Assembly: GCA_902728285.1 (NCBI GenBank)
Contig: CACVBU010001205.1
Coordinates: forward strand, 1,944,590 to 2,008,589
Source: Clytia hemisphaerica
Taxonomy: Eukaryota > Cnidaria > Hydrozoa > Leptothecata > Clytiidae
Direction of reading: 5' to 3'
DNA: 64,000 bases
Of the stretch, positions 23,734-34,689 are shown one piece after another. The notes below the pieces were generated by a model. That model made no database searches, was not told the origin of the DNA, and was given only the letters and a program-made list of their open reading frames with translations. Positions within the stretch are counted from its first letter, which is position 1. Each line of letters starts with the position of its first letter. A program made the translations under genes and the position numbers.

Positions 23734-23863
23734 TGGATAAAGATCATTCAATAATTGATGAAACAATTGTAATTACTTTTTAATTTAAGTGCTATTGAAT
23801 GTTTTGATCTGAAAATAAGATGACAAAACATTAAAGAAAAGAATAAACTATCAATATCCTCCA
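23734..23863 (-). repeat. 5' LTR of the Ty3/gypsy element
   Basis: 130 bp, upstream of gag-pol on the minus strand. The sequence next to it (TGTTTTGATCTTGTCAC on the minus strand) does not begin with the usual TGG of a tRNA primer site, so the primer is unclear. Confidence 0.9.
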
Positions 23864-24577
23864 TACTGCACGACGTTCCCTAAAAAGGCGGGCTTCGACT
23901 GAATGAAGTATGTGCGAAATCACTTTCTATTAGAATCGACTAATTCACAACAGCGAGGATGTTGATTATGATCCCAATTTGGAACGTCTAGCTACGATAT
24001 GCAACAACGAAATCTCAGCAGCGTACTACGCCTCTAACATGCATGATTACAGCGTCGAAGTTGGCATAAAGTGGATCGAAAGTGGGCTGTCTAAAGTGAA
24101 ATGTTATGTAAAGTCGACATGGTGCCCTCTTTTGATTCACGTCGAGTGGCTTAGCCGATCATAATCAAGAAAGTAGGCAGAAAGCGGGCTCTCTTTAGAC
24201 AGCCGTTTTTCGATCCACTTTTAGCCAACTTTTGTACGATTTCTTGTAAAAGTACACGAAATTTAGGTTACTGCGCATGCTCAGATTGAATTTCGTCGAA
24301 AATTCGAAAAAAGAATTAATCAAAACAAACCATCGGAGATACGAAAGGAGAGACAAGAAATCAGCAGAATTATCAGCAGAATTATCAATCATCAATTACA
24401 AATTTATTTATTCTTTTTTACTTGCACTCACAGAGGACATTAATTTCCAAGTTTTTCTACATATTTTCTACAACAACAACGTACATATACAATTGAACAT
24501 TCAGCCCAGAAGGTAGTATCCCCTCCCATTTTTCTACAGTTTTTCATCATCATTACATTGTCAACCAAACCTTTGTC

Positions 24578-25612
24578 ATGTCTCTCTTGGACGATATTAA
24601 CACACCATGCTTCTATGAAGATGAACTCAGAAATCAGTTATTTTGTTCTGCTTCTGAAATTAACTCTGATGAAGATCATGATGATGGTGTACTCTCCCCA
24701 ATCATAAAAGATCCGAGAGACATCCGTGAGAGATTAAGGGAGGCTGAAGGTTCACGTGAAGGTTCTCCCATAAAATCAAATGGTAAAGGCAAACAGAAAA
24801 AATCGGGTACAAAGGCTATTTGGCCTCAGTCTGTGGTAACAGACATGATTGACATTATATTGGACACGCCAGAAATAAAAAAAAGACTTTTTACATCAAT
24901 CTCCTCAAATAAGAGAAACAAGGAAGTTTTTCAGCAAGTTATAAATATTCTAGAAGAACGATGTGCAGCCAATGGCACTTCTTTTATGTTTAATGTTGAA
25001 CAAACAAGACGAAAATTTCGCAATTGTATAAGCAAAGCAAAAAGTTTTATGGTAACATCCCAAAAGGGTTCAGGGTTGACCAGGTTCATGGAGGACAACG
25101 AATTGGGTCCTTGGTTCGCCCGTCTCTGCCAAGAACTCAAATCAAGACCCACGTGCAGAAGGTCAGAACAGATTGAACCGAGTTCGAAAAAACGGAAAGT
25201 GGTGGAATCTGAGTCTCTTTATTCAAAGAAAGACAGTGATGAGACACAACCAACTTCGTCGTCATCTGCCTCTGCACTTGGCTTTGTCCCAGATCACGAG
25301 ACATGTAAAAAGTCTACAAAATCCAAAAATAAAGAAAAAAATGATGTTTTACAAGAAATTTCAAATACTATGAAAAACTTAAATGATGCGTTATCAGCTA
25401 CTAAACCACTCGATGATTTAGTGAGCCTCATGAAGGAGGAGTGCAAGCGTCAAGCGGCCGTTGACCAACAGCTTGTCTCGTTAATGGCCCTATCCATGGG
25501 AGTTCAACTACCCCTAATCCCCCCTGTTAATAATGATAATGTGATTGAAGATAATGATAATGGTAATGGTAATGATAATGGCAATGATTTTATTTTGAAT
25601 CTGTTTGAATAG
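24578..25612 (+). CDS. Harbinger Myb/SANT-like DNA-binding protein, 344 aa
   Basis: Single open frame. Residues 87-160 form a trihelix/Myb-like region (WPQSVVTDMIDIILDTPEIK...EERCAANGTSF...RRKFRNCISKAK) followed by GLTRFMEDNELGPWFARL, a segment I associate with Myb-like partners of Harbinger transposases. An acidic N-terminus, a basic KKRK stretch (nuclear signal candidate) near residue 208, a heptad-like region around 280-330 and an Asn/Asp/Gly-repeat tail follow. Family role: brings the transposase into the nucleus and to the transposon ends. It is intact here and faces the transposase at 28666-29799. The start ATG at 24578 follows an in-frame stop-rich leader. Confidence 0.7.
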   Translation: MSLLDDINTPCFYEDELRNQLFCSASEINSDEDHDDGVLSPIIKDPRDIRERLREAEGSREGSPIKSNGKGKQKKSGTKAIWPQSVVTDMIDIILDTPEIKKRLFTSISSNKRNKEVFQQVINILEERCAANGTSFMFNVEQTRRKFRNCISKAKSFMVTSQKGSGLTRFMEDNELGPWFARLCQELKSRPTCRRSEQIEPSSKKRKVVESESLYSKKDSDETQPTSSSSASALGFVPDHETCKKSTKSKNKEKNDVLQEISNTMKNLNDALSATKPLDDLVSLMKEECKRQAAVDQQLVSLMALSMGVQLPLIPPVNNDNVIEDNDNGNGNDNGNDFILNLFE

Positions 25613-25799
25613 TGTTTGAATATGTCCTTTGACTTCTTTTCTAGAAAGTTTATCTAACAATAACTGTGTACTAGTATTCTGCTTTTGAGGTAACTTAAGT
25701 TTTGATAGTTTTTCAAGCTTTTGTTTTGATTGTAGCTCAAACAAGTAGACCAATACATTTTGTTTGCAAAGGTTTGCAGTTTTCAAATATAAATGCAGT

Positions 25800-25998
25800 T
25801 ATTTTAGCAAAAGGTTAATTGAATTGTAGTTATTTATTATTTTTTCAGCAAAAGTTGAATTGAATTGTAGTTATTTATTAATTTTTTAGCAAAAGTTGAA
25901 TTGAATTCTAGTTATTTATTATTTTTTTAGCAAAAGTTGAATCGAATTCTAGTTATTTATTATTTTTTTTAGCAAAAGTTGAATTGAATTCTAGTTAG
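25800..25998. repeat. Minisatellite, unit about 43-45 bp
   Basis: TTTAGCAAAAGTTGAATTGAATTCTAGTTATTTATTATTTT repeats about 4.5 times downstream of the Myb-like gene, with small length changes in the T-run. Confidence 0.85.
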
Positions 25999-26804
25999 CT
26001 ATATAAACAGTTAACGTAAAATGAATGTAGTTTTTTTAGAATATTTAATAGTGTATGATGGAAAGAGACTATTAGATTTCGTTTGCCTTTGTTTCCTTCC
26101 TGTAGAATTATTGATACTGTTTTTTTTTCTTTCAAGAAAGATTTTTTGAAACTAAAAGTGATTTAGGTTGTTGCTTGTTTCAAATTATTTCAGAACACAA
26201 AAATTTCTTTTGAATTTGTACTTTTATTTTTACATACCTATATGTGTTTCTTTTTTTCTTCTCCTTTACGAATGTTCAACGTTTTCAAAGGTGTTGGAGA
26301 AAGAAATGAAAAGGTTTCCAGGTTAAAATTTAGTTGTCCTTAAAAAAATTAAGCTTGCTTTGAATTAATTTATCTTTGAATAGATGTAGCATTTAGAATA
26401 CAGTGTTCAATTCTAAAATATTGCAGTAGACAGACTGTATCTTTACAAAGTAAAGATTGGTACGTCCAGCCAAACACAGATTCGATCTGTAGCTCTCGCT
26501 GTACCATAAAAAAAAACGAAAGGCTAGGCTAGGAAAGGCTACCGGTCCCCTGCACAACTGCGTATTAGCCACTCAAGGTGGAGGTATCACGACTGCCAAG
26601 GTGCGCTCATTATTGCCGGCTTCCATGATTTTATTGCTTTTTGGCTAAAATATGAAAAAGATTAAATTTACGTAACGTATTATCACTTTTCTTGGTAAAC
26701 AGATTGTGCAACTGTGTGCTAAACAAGTTCAGAAGAAAATTCAAGAGAATCTCAGGAAATATTCATTCAAACCACATTTAATTTTAATTTATAGAAGTGT
26801 ATTT

Positions 26805-26845
26805 CTCAGGTCTATTGACCTCTATGAAACAATCTTACATCTTTA
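26805..26845 (-). repeat. LINE tail shared with 13318-13358
   Basis: The palindrome AGGTC-TATT-GACCT (26808-26821) and flanking CTATGAAACAATCTTA match, in inverse orientation, the block after the other ORF1 fragment (AGATTGTTTTATAGAGGTC). It supports common origin of the two LINE pieces. Confidence 0.7.
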
Positions 26846-26933
26846 CAATTTATGGATCTTATCATTCCATTAGTTTGTCAATTCTATTATAGAGTTTTAC
26901 AGCTACTGGGCCTCTGACCCACTCTTCTTACAA

Positions 26934-27932
26934 TCATGATATTATTTCCGTCGTAAATTTCTTTAAATAGAGTTTAGTCCTAGGACTACCTCTCACTTTC
27001 CATATATGACTCTTGTCTTTTTCTTTCGATGTTTTTTCTTTTGCTTTATGATGCCATTGCTTTATTATCTCGCGTTCTTTCCTTGAAAAATCGTCTGACA
27101 CTCTAAAATCATCTTTATCTATTTTGTGGGCTGATGCAAGTATTCTAATCCTTTCTTCTTCACTCTCGAGAGTAACTTTTAATGGTCTCCATCGTTCATT
27201 TGTATACATTTCATCTTTACGAGCACCTATGCGTTCTACCTTGATTATCGTCACATCGAAACCCATTTGTGCTTTCAGTATTCTTTCTATAAAATCTTTG
27301 TCGCCAACTCGTTGCTGCTCTTCGTTTTCGTGCTTGTTTTCACCTAAATCATGCACCATGATGTTGCACTTGGTTGATTTGAGCCAACGCTCCTCTTCGT
27401 TCACTGATTTGATGAAACTTTTTATGGTCACCTCTTGTTTTTGTAGATCTTCTTTGGTGACTTCTGCATATGATTGTTTTTTTGTTTCTGTATTGTTGAG
27501 CTGTGCTTCAGATCGTTTGTTGTTCCGTTCTTTGTTGACGTCTTTTTTATCCATTAGCTTCTCGACTTTCCTTTCTAGAGAGGTTATTCTCTCGTTGAAA
27601 CCTAATTTCGATCCTTGATTTTCATCTTTATCTGCTTCTTTTGTTGTGATGTGACTGCGAGCTTTTTGTCTGCTTGTTTTAATCCTCTCAAGTAAGAGTG
27701 GCGTTATTTTAACACAATTTACACATTCGAAGCGCCGGCTTTTATATTGCAGACAAATCTGAATCTGATAAGCCGGTAGCTCAGAGCAGGCATAATAGAC
27801 AAGTCTATCACATCTCCTACATTGTAAGGTGTCATTATCTGCTATGATGGTGTTTGTTAAACAGTTATTGGGTGTGCAATATCCATAATTTTGTTGAATT
27901 TCCTTGTTAGAATTTTCGTTGATTTCCGCCAT
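26934..27932 (-). CDS. LINE ORF1 with PHD-like zinc finger, 332 aa
   Basis: Residues 18-75 hold a PHD-like Cys/His set (CTPNNC, CRRCDRLVYYAC, FECVNC). Residues 85-170 are charged and coiled-coil-like (RITSLERKVEKLMDKK). Residues 190-300 carry an RNA-binding-like region (KCNIMVHDL, ERIGARK, RPLKVTLES), then DFSRKEREIIKQW and IWKVRGSPRTKLYLKK. This layout is that of ORF1 proteins of CR1/L2-type LINEs, which bind the element's RNA. The frame is intact, but no reverse transcriptase follows on the 3' side, so it is a 3'-truncated or internally deleted copy. A C-terminal fragment of the same protein lies at 13141-13312. It sits inside the Harbinger region. Confidence 0.75.
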   Translation of the reverse strand: MAEINENSNKEIQQNYGYCTPNNCLTNTIIADNDTLQCRRCDRLVYYACSELPAYQIQICLQYKSRRFECVNCVKITPLLLERIKTSRQKARSHITTKEADKDENQGSKLGFNERITSLERKVEKLMDKKDVNKERNNKRSEAQLNNTETKKQSYAEVTKEDLQKQEVTIKSFIKSVNEEERWLKSTKCNIMVHDLGENKHENEEQQRVGDKDFIERILKAQMGFDVTIIKVERIGARKDEMYTNERWRPLKVTLESEEERIRILASAHKIDKDDFRVSDDFSRKEREIIKQWHHKAKEKTSKEKDKSHIWKVRGSPRTKLYLKKFTTEIIS

Positions 27933-28439
27933 ATTGTTGCATTTTCAGGATAGTGGCAGCACAGAAAAAATTTGACGTCAAATGATTTTTTTGATTTGAT
28001 TTACACATGCAGAAAACAATATGAAGAAAGAATAACATTGTCATACAATTCGATATAATTTTGCAAATCTTTTTGTCTAAAATATGTAACAAAACAAACT
28101 TTTAGAAATAAACATACATTATATAGACCACACAATATTATCTACAATAAACAGTTGCTGAAATTCAAATTAACAAAATTAAAAATAAAATTTAAAATTT
28201 AATTAACTTGCTGTTAAATTTCATAATTTTTCAAATAGTAACTTTTAGATTAAACAATTCATAAACAGAAGACATTAGCACTCGAACATAATTTTTTTTC
28301 ATAGAAAATTAAGTTTCAGGTTTAAGGTTTACACTATCTTTTTAGAAACTTCTAGAAAATTCACTATGTTTGTCACTCAAAATATTTATTTTTTACTATT
28401 ACAAATGTTTCCCCTTTAGAAACTTACATTTCATTAACA

Positions 28440-28575
28440 AAAATAATTGTTTTTATAAAAGCATTGAAGTTTTTGTATTTTTAAAATTTTAATAAAAAAT
28501 ATATAAAAGCATTGATGTTTTTGTATTTTTAAAATTTTAATAAAAAATGTATAAAAGAATTGATGTTTTTGTACT
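28440..28575. repeat. Tandem repeat, unit about 56 bp
   Basis: ATAAAAGCATTGATGTTTTTGTATTTTTAAAATTTTAATAAAAAAT occurs about 2.5 times just beyond the 3' end of the transposase gene. The minus-strand ORF over it (28434-28673) is a repeat artefact. Confidence 0.8.
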
Positions 28576-28665
28576 TTTTTAGTGTTTTTTTTTAATAAAT
28601 TATTCCTCATTATCATGTTCAACATTGCCATTTTTCTCCGCCCAAAAAGAATCTTTAATTGCATT

Positions 28666-29799
28666 TCAGACATTTTCAGCTGCAGCCTTACCTTTAGTCA
28701 GAAAGTTGGTATCAGCTCGAATAAAATCAAGGAGGTCTCGAACAGTTTTTGGATCACGCCTTTTGTTGCTGGCGACATCAAGCGTCAAATCGTATTGTCG
28801 AGGCACAAGATCCCCCTTATCCAAACAAATGTTGTGCAGCACAATACATGCCAAACCCATTAATTTTACAGTTTCTTTTTGAGACTCACACTTTCTGTGT
28901 AAAATCCAAAATCTGCTCTTCAGCTTGCCAAAAGCTCCTTCTGTGACCATCCTTGCCCTACTCAGACGGTAATTGAAGTACCGCTTTTCAGGCGAAGGAA
29001 TGGCATCTCCGTAAGGTTTTGTGAGCCAGGTCTTGAGCTCGAAGGCACTATCACCAAGTATCATCGGCGGTACCTCTACTTGGGCTAGTTTCTGTATCGT
29101 AGCTGGAATAATCTCACCCTGGCATATATCATGATACAAATCGGAAGATTTAAAATAAAGTGAATCGTGAGTGTTACCAGGAGCACCGATAGAGGCCCAA
29201 ATAAATCGGTACTTTGCATCGACTAGAGCCATGAGGACAGTTGAATAGAATCCTTTAAAGTTATAATATTCTTTCATTGCTTCAGCTCCGCCAGGGGGAC
29301 ACTTTATTGGAATGTGGCTACCATCAATAGCACAAAATGCATATTGGAATTGCCATTCGGTGTCCATGGCTATCATTGCATCCTCGAAATTTTGGGGACT
29401 CTTTGGAAAGAATCTCATGACTGAGTCCTCCCACAATGCTGTCACAAAAGCATCACAAACTTCGTTAATTATGACACATACAGTGGCCTCACCATGTCCA
29501 ACCATCTCCGATATAGTGAAGAGGTAATCCCCCCTCACTAAACGGTAAAGAGCGATAGCTAATCGCTCTTCTGGTTGGATTGGCTCCTCGGTCACAAACT
29601 GTTTTTGAAGTTTATCCCTAATTGCTTCCAAAATGTAGAAAAATGTGGTTCGGGATATGCGAAAAGTTTGCTTAAAGACGTTTATTTGAATAGGTAGATG
29701 ACACCTTTTGCCACCACCCAGTGTTTCGCACAAAACGTTTGCAAGAACGAATTTGGGGTGGTGGCTCCTGAGATAAAATAAACTGTACCAAATTTCCAA
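28666..29799 (-). CDS. Harbinger-type DDE transposase, 377 aa
   Basis: The catalytic set is readable: first Asp in CAIDGSHIPIKCP (about residue 157), second in APGNTHDSLYF (about 210), then GDSAFELKTWL (about 250), and the final Glu in MVTEGAFGKLKSRF (about 290), with VLHNICLDKGD after it. This is the DDE_Tnp_4/HARBI1 arrangement. The N-terminus reads QTFRISRTTFFYILEAI, the usual start of the helix-turn-helix region. The residues before GGGKRCHLPIQINVF may be out of frame: an overlapping frame (29672-29941) holds a basic Lys/Arg-rich segment that could be the true N-terminal exon. Cuts and pastes the element together with the Myb-like protein at 24578-25612. The catalytic part is intact. Confidence 0.85.
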   Translation of the reverse strand: MEIWYSLFYLRSHHPKFVLANVLCETLGGGKRCHLPIQINVFKQTFRISRTTFFYILEAIRDKLQKQFVTEEPIQPEERLAIALYRLVRGDYLFTISEMVGHGEATVCVIINEVCDAFVTALWEDSVMRFFPKSPQNFEDAMIAMDTEWQFQYAFCAIDGSHIPIKCPPGGAEAMKEYYNFKGFYSTVLMALVDAKYRFIWASIGAPGNTHDSLYFKSSDLYHDICQGEIIPATIQKLAQVEVPPMILGDSAFELKTWLTKPYGDAIPSPEKRYFNYRLSRARMVTEGAFGKLKSRFWILHRKCESQKETVKLMGLACIVLHNICLDKGDLVPRQYDLTLDVASNKRRDPKTVRDLLDFIRADTNFLTKGKAAAENV

Positions 29800-30614
29800 G
29801 CAAAGTTACCGTTGACATTATGATTTCACGTTTTTTCCTTAAATATTTGGTTAAGGATCTCAAAAAAATCAACCTTTTCTTTTGTCTCGATTGTCGTCTT
29901 TTCAACAACGTAAGGAGAAGGGCAGTATTATTTGGTTTCATACTTTCTTCACGTCACGTGTACTGATTGATTATAAAATGAATAAAAAATGAATGTTCAA
30001 CTGCAACTGCTGTTGTGTTCTGTGTGTACCTTGTGAATTATAAAAAAAATGTCCAATAAAATATGTAGAAGTTAATTAAAAAATTGTATGTCCAGGTAAG
30101 TATGTACGTTGAATCGAATATAAAAACAAATATCAAATCTTGAATTGTAATACAGTTAAAATTCTCAGCAACTTGCTTCACTTGATATAGATCGACGAGA
30201 GAGGATAATTATTCCGCAGCTGAGTCTTCCATGTTTGTTTACTTTTATCGCGGTCACACGCACCATAAAACTGGACATAAAATATTTTGCGCATAGAACT
30301 TCGAGCTCGCAACCAATGACGCTATACTATTGTCTATTGTTTCGCAAAAGTCGGCAAAGAGTTGGCCGTCTAAAGTCAAACAAGACAGCCCACTTTCGAT
30401 CCACTTTTTCCAACTCTAGCAATTAGAATAGGCAGGGCTAAAAGTGGGCCGACTAAACCAGAGCTTAAGCATTTATTCAGATTGAAACTCATGAAACCAA
30501 ACAACACTATTCTTATAAAAAAAGGTATTATAAATCATAACTATTTTAGTTTCATTTCATTCCTAATAATAGTTTTATTTCATAATGATTTACCAATTAT
30601 CTTTTGACTAGATT

Positions 30615-32531
30615 GTAAGTGACAACTTTGACTTTGAGCTTGGTGTTGGACATTAAGGAATCAACAATCCTAAAAAATCGCTCCACTGGATGAACAGTTT
30701 TGCATCTAAAGACCGTATCTTACAGAATCAAGGTAGCTATCCTCTGATTTTTATAAGTGTTTTCATGTACATGATGACAAAAATCCGACTCGAATTACCG
30801 CATATTCTTTTACGTCAAAGATAACATAGATTTCCTTTATCTTTATTTAAGATATCAGAACAAAGGAAGAGTATGAAAACTTCTCGATTCTACCAACCAT
30901 ACAAGATCAAGTTGATACACTAGATGATTTTAAGTTTCTGATTACACGTTCAATCGTAAAGTTCGTACCAAAGCTTCAAGAGTTCCAAAAATTCGTCACT
31001 AAACACCTGCCTCACCCTTTCACAACGGAAATGTCAAAGAAGTCAGAAGTGGTATGTATCACCCAATAATTCGAAATTCGGTATCTATAATGCCAATATC
31101 CCTATTTTTAAGAATATAAACAGATACCTATGCAGACACTTTTAAAGGATGGCATACTAGACTAAAATTTTCAAACCTCATAGTAATACTAAGTCGATCT
31201 CTTTGTAACATTTCTTTATTTTTTCAAAAAATAAAAACTTTTATTCTCACTGTATTTTATTTTCATGTACCTTTGGGATTGATATTTGAAAATGAGAATG
31301 AATCAACTGGAATGAACTGCACCCTGGAGCGTCTTCAAAAGGAATATGTTCCCACGTACACAAATGATGAGACTGAAACAGAGGTATGATTTTTCTAAGT
31401 TTCGGAAAGTATATTTGAAGAATAAAACCGAATTCACAAGATAAACAAGTAGAAAAATAAGTCCAAAGTAACTCAATAAATAAATATTAGTAAATATTAT
31501 CTATAATCCAGAGGTACTTCAGCAAATTCTCCCTTCGTCGGTGATCAAAAGACAGAGGTTCGAGCTTGCGCGACGATTCGGTCGATGTCTGACGGAGACA
31601 CTGCCTACGATAGGCTAGAAGGTCTGCTACCTATGTTTGCAGATTGGCACTTAAAAAGGACATTCAGTGAGGTACCTGAAATTTCTAATTATTCTAGCAA
31701 CCAAGAAAATTTGTTGCAACCTATTCTTGAAATATAAAAAAAACATAATAAAACAAGTCTTAGTGTATCGTTTTGTAAAATTTAAAATATTTACTTTTCA
31801 GGTCAAACAAAGTCTGTTCAATCATTCAAAATCTGGCAGTGTATTTGGAACATGCTTCTGGGCAATGAATGCATTAAGATGTACAAACGCCAAAAAACGA
31901 CCAAATGATGCTTTTAACGCCTACTCCGAGTACAACGACAATGAGCTTGACGGACAGATTATATCAATAGCGATGACTTACTTTGGAATGGAAAAATGTA
32001 GATGGTAAGATTTCTATTTTTAAGGAATCTCTCGAGAATTTAATTTTCAATTCAGTTTGGGGTTGTACTTTCAAATAGACTTGACTCAAAAATTACATCA
32101 ATTTTTCAGATGACCCAGTTCCAGCTGACATTAAAGAAGCTTCGAATGAAGAAAAACTTGAATGGCTACATTCCGCAGTAAACTCCATCATTGAGCAGTA
32201 AGTTCAGAATAGTTTAAAGCAAAGATATTTATTGAAAGTATAAACTAATAAAAAACTAATACAATTTAATACAATAAAGTAAAAAGGGTAAAATGTGTGG
32301 CCTAGGAATCCAGAACCACACTAGAGGGCAATCTTTGAAAAATTATGTTCGATTTGTTTTAAGGTACGATCAAGAAGTTCAAAGAGTTCGTCAAAGTTTT
32401 GAGGTCACGCAAAAGCCTCAGCCTGAGCTGTATCATTGTATCAAAGTCTCACTTGGTGAATGTAATCACAAGCCCTTCCAGAAGAAAGGTGCAAGGAATA
32501 ACCATGGAAAAAACAAACATGGATATACCAG
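30615..32531 (+). pseudogene. DUF6589-like protein gene, decayed but with visible exons
   Basis: Exon-like blocks: 30615-30732, 30852-31051, about 31268-31383, about 31512-31671, 31802-32004, 32110-32197, 32364-32531. They encode DNFDFELGVG, LHWMNSFASKDRI, VGDQKTEVRACAT, GDTAYDRLEGLLPMFADWH and then KSGSVFGTCFWAMNAL, a run I associate with DUF6589 proteins of invertebrates (function unknown, often multicopy). Most introns keep GT/AG. Decay: in-frame TAA near 30652; the third block has AT where an AG acceptor is expected (about 31267); a frameshift lies near 31536; and the joint 32004/32110 is out of frame. Nothing of the C-terminal half follows. Confidence 0.6.
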
Positions 32532-33669
32532 GTAATGATATTCCTATAAAATATTTGGCTATCGAGATTATATAAAATGTTTAAAAATAAGATAGGTGTG
32601 AAAATTATGTATCAATATTTTATGAATTTGATAAAAACTATTACATTGTGTCGTCAAACCTTTTTCTAAGGACCTTCAGTATAAACCACTTTTTAATAGC
32701 TTCTATAAGAATACCAGGGTGAAATTGCCTACATTGTAAGAATATCTTAAAAATATTCCCAGAGCGAGTCAAAGTAAAATCTGTTGGTGTATCCACAGCG
32801 ATCTGGTCCTGGAAGTATGAAAAATCGGGGAAACTTTGACTCATTTCTTTGCATAATTCGAGTTGTACTCATCATATAAAGATAAAAATTTGCATAAATG
32901 TCACATTTAACGAAGAAAATACCCTAAATATATAATTTTCTGCAAATCCTTCTTAGTTCTTCTTAACCAGAGTACTTTCGTTTTCTCGGGATCCCTCTAT
33001 CCCTAGAAATCCCCTCCTAGATCCCTCAAATCGGAATCACTATATTTCCTACTGGGTTTATGCTACAGGCACAAAATTTGCACTGGAGAAACTTATTACT
33101 AGTACAACAAGGATAAAACAAATAATTTTTATTACTAACCAAAACTTTTTAAAAAAATTACATTTATGGGAATTTTGAATCCGATAACAGATCGCTGTGA
33201 TCAAAATCATCATCAATTGGTTGGTACGGATCAAGATACTCGGTTTTTGATTAATTGTTGTTGTTTGGTTGGCTGCAATTGGTTAGACTATGAAAATAAT
33301 TTCTTGACTTTTTTCTAGCACTTTCGGGTCAAAATTATTATCCAGAGTGTTGAATAAATGAATAAGATTGTCTGTATCAGCTCTTCCTCCTTTCGTCATT
33401 TTTTCCCTTCGATTTCCACATGTCTTGAATATTTCTTATTACAGTATATCTTGGCAACTTGTTAACTGTGTTTCTGGTCCTCTGATACAAATCACTGCTT
33501 TCTGGTTCAATGTATGTGAAAGTTATGTACGAAAGGTTAACGGAGTAAATCAAACCTTAATTTAGAGTTGTCATGGATACCAAATATCCACTTTTTTATG
33601 AGAAACTTTTTAGAAATTTTGAGCGGCGCAATTTCAAAATGCGGCCTAGAATTATAATGTTTTGTTTCT
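32532..33669. other. No gene recognised
   Basis: AT-rich. ORFs 32641-32844 (minus) and 33368-33565 (plus) show no recognisable domain. Confidence 0.4.
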
Positions 33670-33674
33670 TTTCG

Positions 33675-34357
33675 CAGGGGCGGATACAGGGTATGTGAAC
33701 GTGGTGAATTCACACACTCAATTTTCTCGAGATTCGAAAAAATATATTTTCTATAATTTTTTTCTTGTAGAAAAAATATTTTGTTCTTTCAAAGAAACAT
33801 AAATGCTTTCTGTACACAAAATGTTCAAAAGGTACATCTGTTGATACGTTTCACTTTCTGTGTTCAAAATTACGTCAAAGAAGCTTTTGTTTGTGTGAGG
33901 GAGACTCTCCATCGTAATAAGTTTACTGAAGGAGTCACATTCATCTTACTATCATACCTCAACGGTGGAGATTATTTTGGCAGAATTTCGTGAGGAAAAT
34001 TACATAGTTTTGCATACTTTTCACGAATTTTCATTCCTTAGACTGTGTGAAACCACTTTTTCATACCCTTCACACTATCGCGATATTCGTGTAAACAAAT
34101 CACGAAGTTTTTTTCTCTTTCTGAGTCTGATCTAAAGTTTTTTACAAGAACATAAACTAACATGAGGACATTTTGAAACTATGATTCAGTGCTCTTATAA
34201 GTAGAGTGAATCAAAGATATTATATACATATGTGTGGCATGTAGCGATGGGGTAGAGTATTCCTTCAATTATCGGATTCAAAAATCGAGATTATATTGGA
34301 AAATCGGGGTAAACCGGAATTTTCACACAGTGATAAAAATTCCTGTATCCGCCCCTG
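33675..34357. mobile_element. MITE copy 1, 683 bp, TIR CAGGGGCGGATACAGG, 5-bp duplication
   Basis: Left end CAGGGGCGGATACAGG, right end CCTGTATCCGCCCCTG (perfect 16-bp inverted repeats), flanked by TTTCG on both sides (33670-33674 and 34358-34362). Closely similar throughout to 37344-38059. CAGGGGCGGAT termini resemble hAT-type elements, though hAT usually makes 8-bp duplications. No coding sequence. Confidence 0.9.
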
Positions 34358-34689
34358 TTTCGGAAACTTTTCTACGACATAATGTGAAATGTAACTTTTG
34401 CGTAGGTACAGTTCTATTTTGATTACAAATGGACTATTGGTAACAATGAGAACATGTTATTTATAAGAAACAATGATTATAGACATTTTTTGTTTGCTTA
34501 TTTAAATAATTCATACTTCTTCTTTATTTACTTCAGATAAAGAAAGATATACTAATAAATAATATAACACAATGCAAAATGAATAACTCAAACAATCAGA
34601 AAAAGGCTACAAGATGTTATCACACCGGGACTAAATTTAACTTGCTGTGTTACACCAAGAGGAAGGAATAAGTTGTTATAAACTTGTAC

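Larger units (their letters stand above)
18741..23863 (-). mobile_element. Ty3/gypsy LTR retrotransposon, full length, young
   Basis: Two 130-bp direct repeats that look identical (18741-18870 and 23734-23863) start TG and end CA on either strand and enclose one long gag-pol frame on the minus strand. The 5-bp word TACTG flanks the element on both sides (18736-18740 and 23864-23868), as expected for retroviral-type integration. A purine-rich tract (GGAGGGGGA on the minus strand, just right of 18870) adjoins the 3' LTR as a polypurine tract. LTRs of only 130 bp are short for the family. Identical LTRs imply a recent insertion, yet the polyprotein has two breaks. Confidence 0.92.
24050..30470. 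mobile_element. Harbinger-type DNA transposon region, composite
   Basis: Related repeats in opposite orientation bracket two Harbinger-type genes: AAGTGGATCGAAAGTGGGCT at about 24069 on the plus strand, and the same word on the minus strand at about 30388-30407. At both ends there is also a second, inverted partial copy (about 24185-24235 and 30440-30465), so the precise termini are not resolved. Inside are a Myb/SANT-like protein gene (24578-25612, plus) and a DDE transposase gene (28666-29799, minus), the usual two-gene Harbinger set. A LINE ORF1 piece (26.8-27.95 kb) was inserted between them. Confidence 0.65.

Noticed and set aside
26449-26512. tRNA-like GGTAC...ATCGAATC...GTACC on the minus strand
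   Set aside because: Only a hairpin with a B-box-like word; no D arm or full cloverleaf.
27124-27618. Plus-strand 164-aa ORF
   Set aside because: Lies entirely over the minus-strand LINE ORF1, is Ser/Phe-rich and has no domain.
28434-28673. Minus-strand ORF with repeated FFYTFFIKILKIQK
   Set aside because: Translation of the 56-bp AT-rich tandem repeat.
29312-29527. Plus-strand ORF over the Harbinger transposase
   Set aside because: Shadow of the catalytic-domain frame.
33781-33993. ORF inside MITE copy 1
   Set aside because: Not kept open in copy 2; the element is non-coding.
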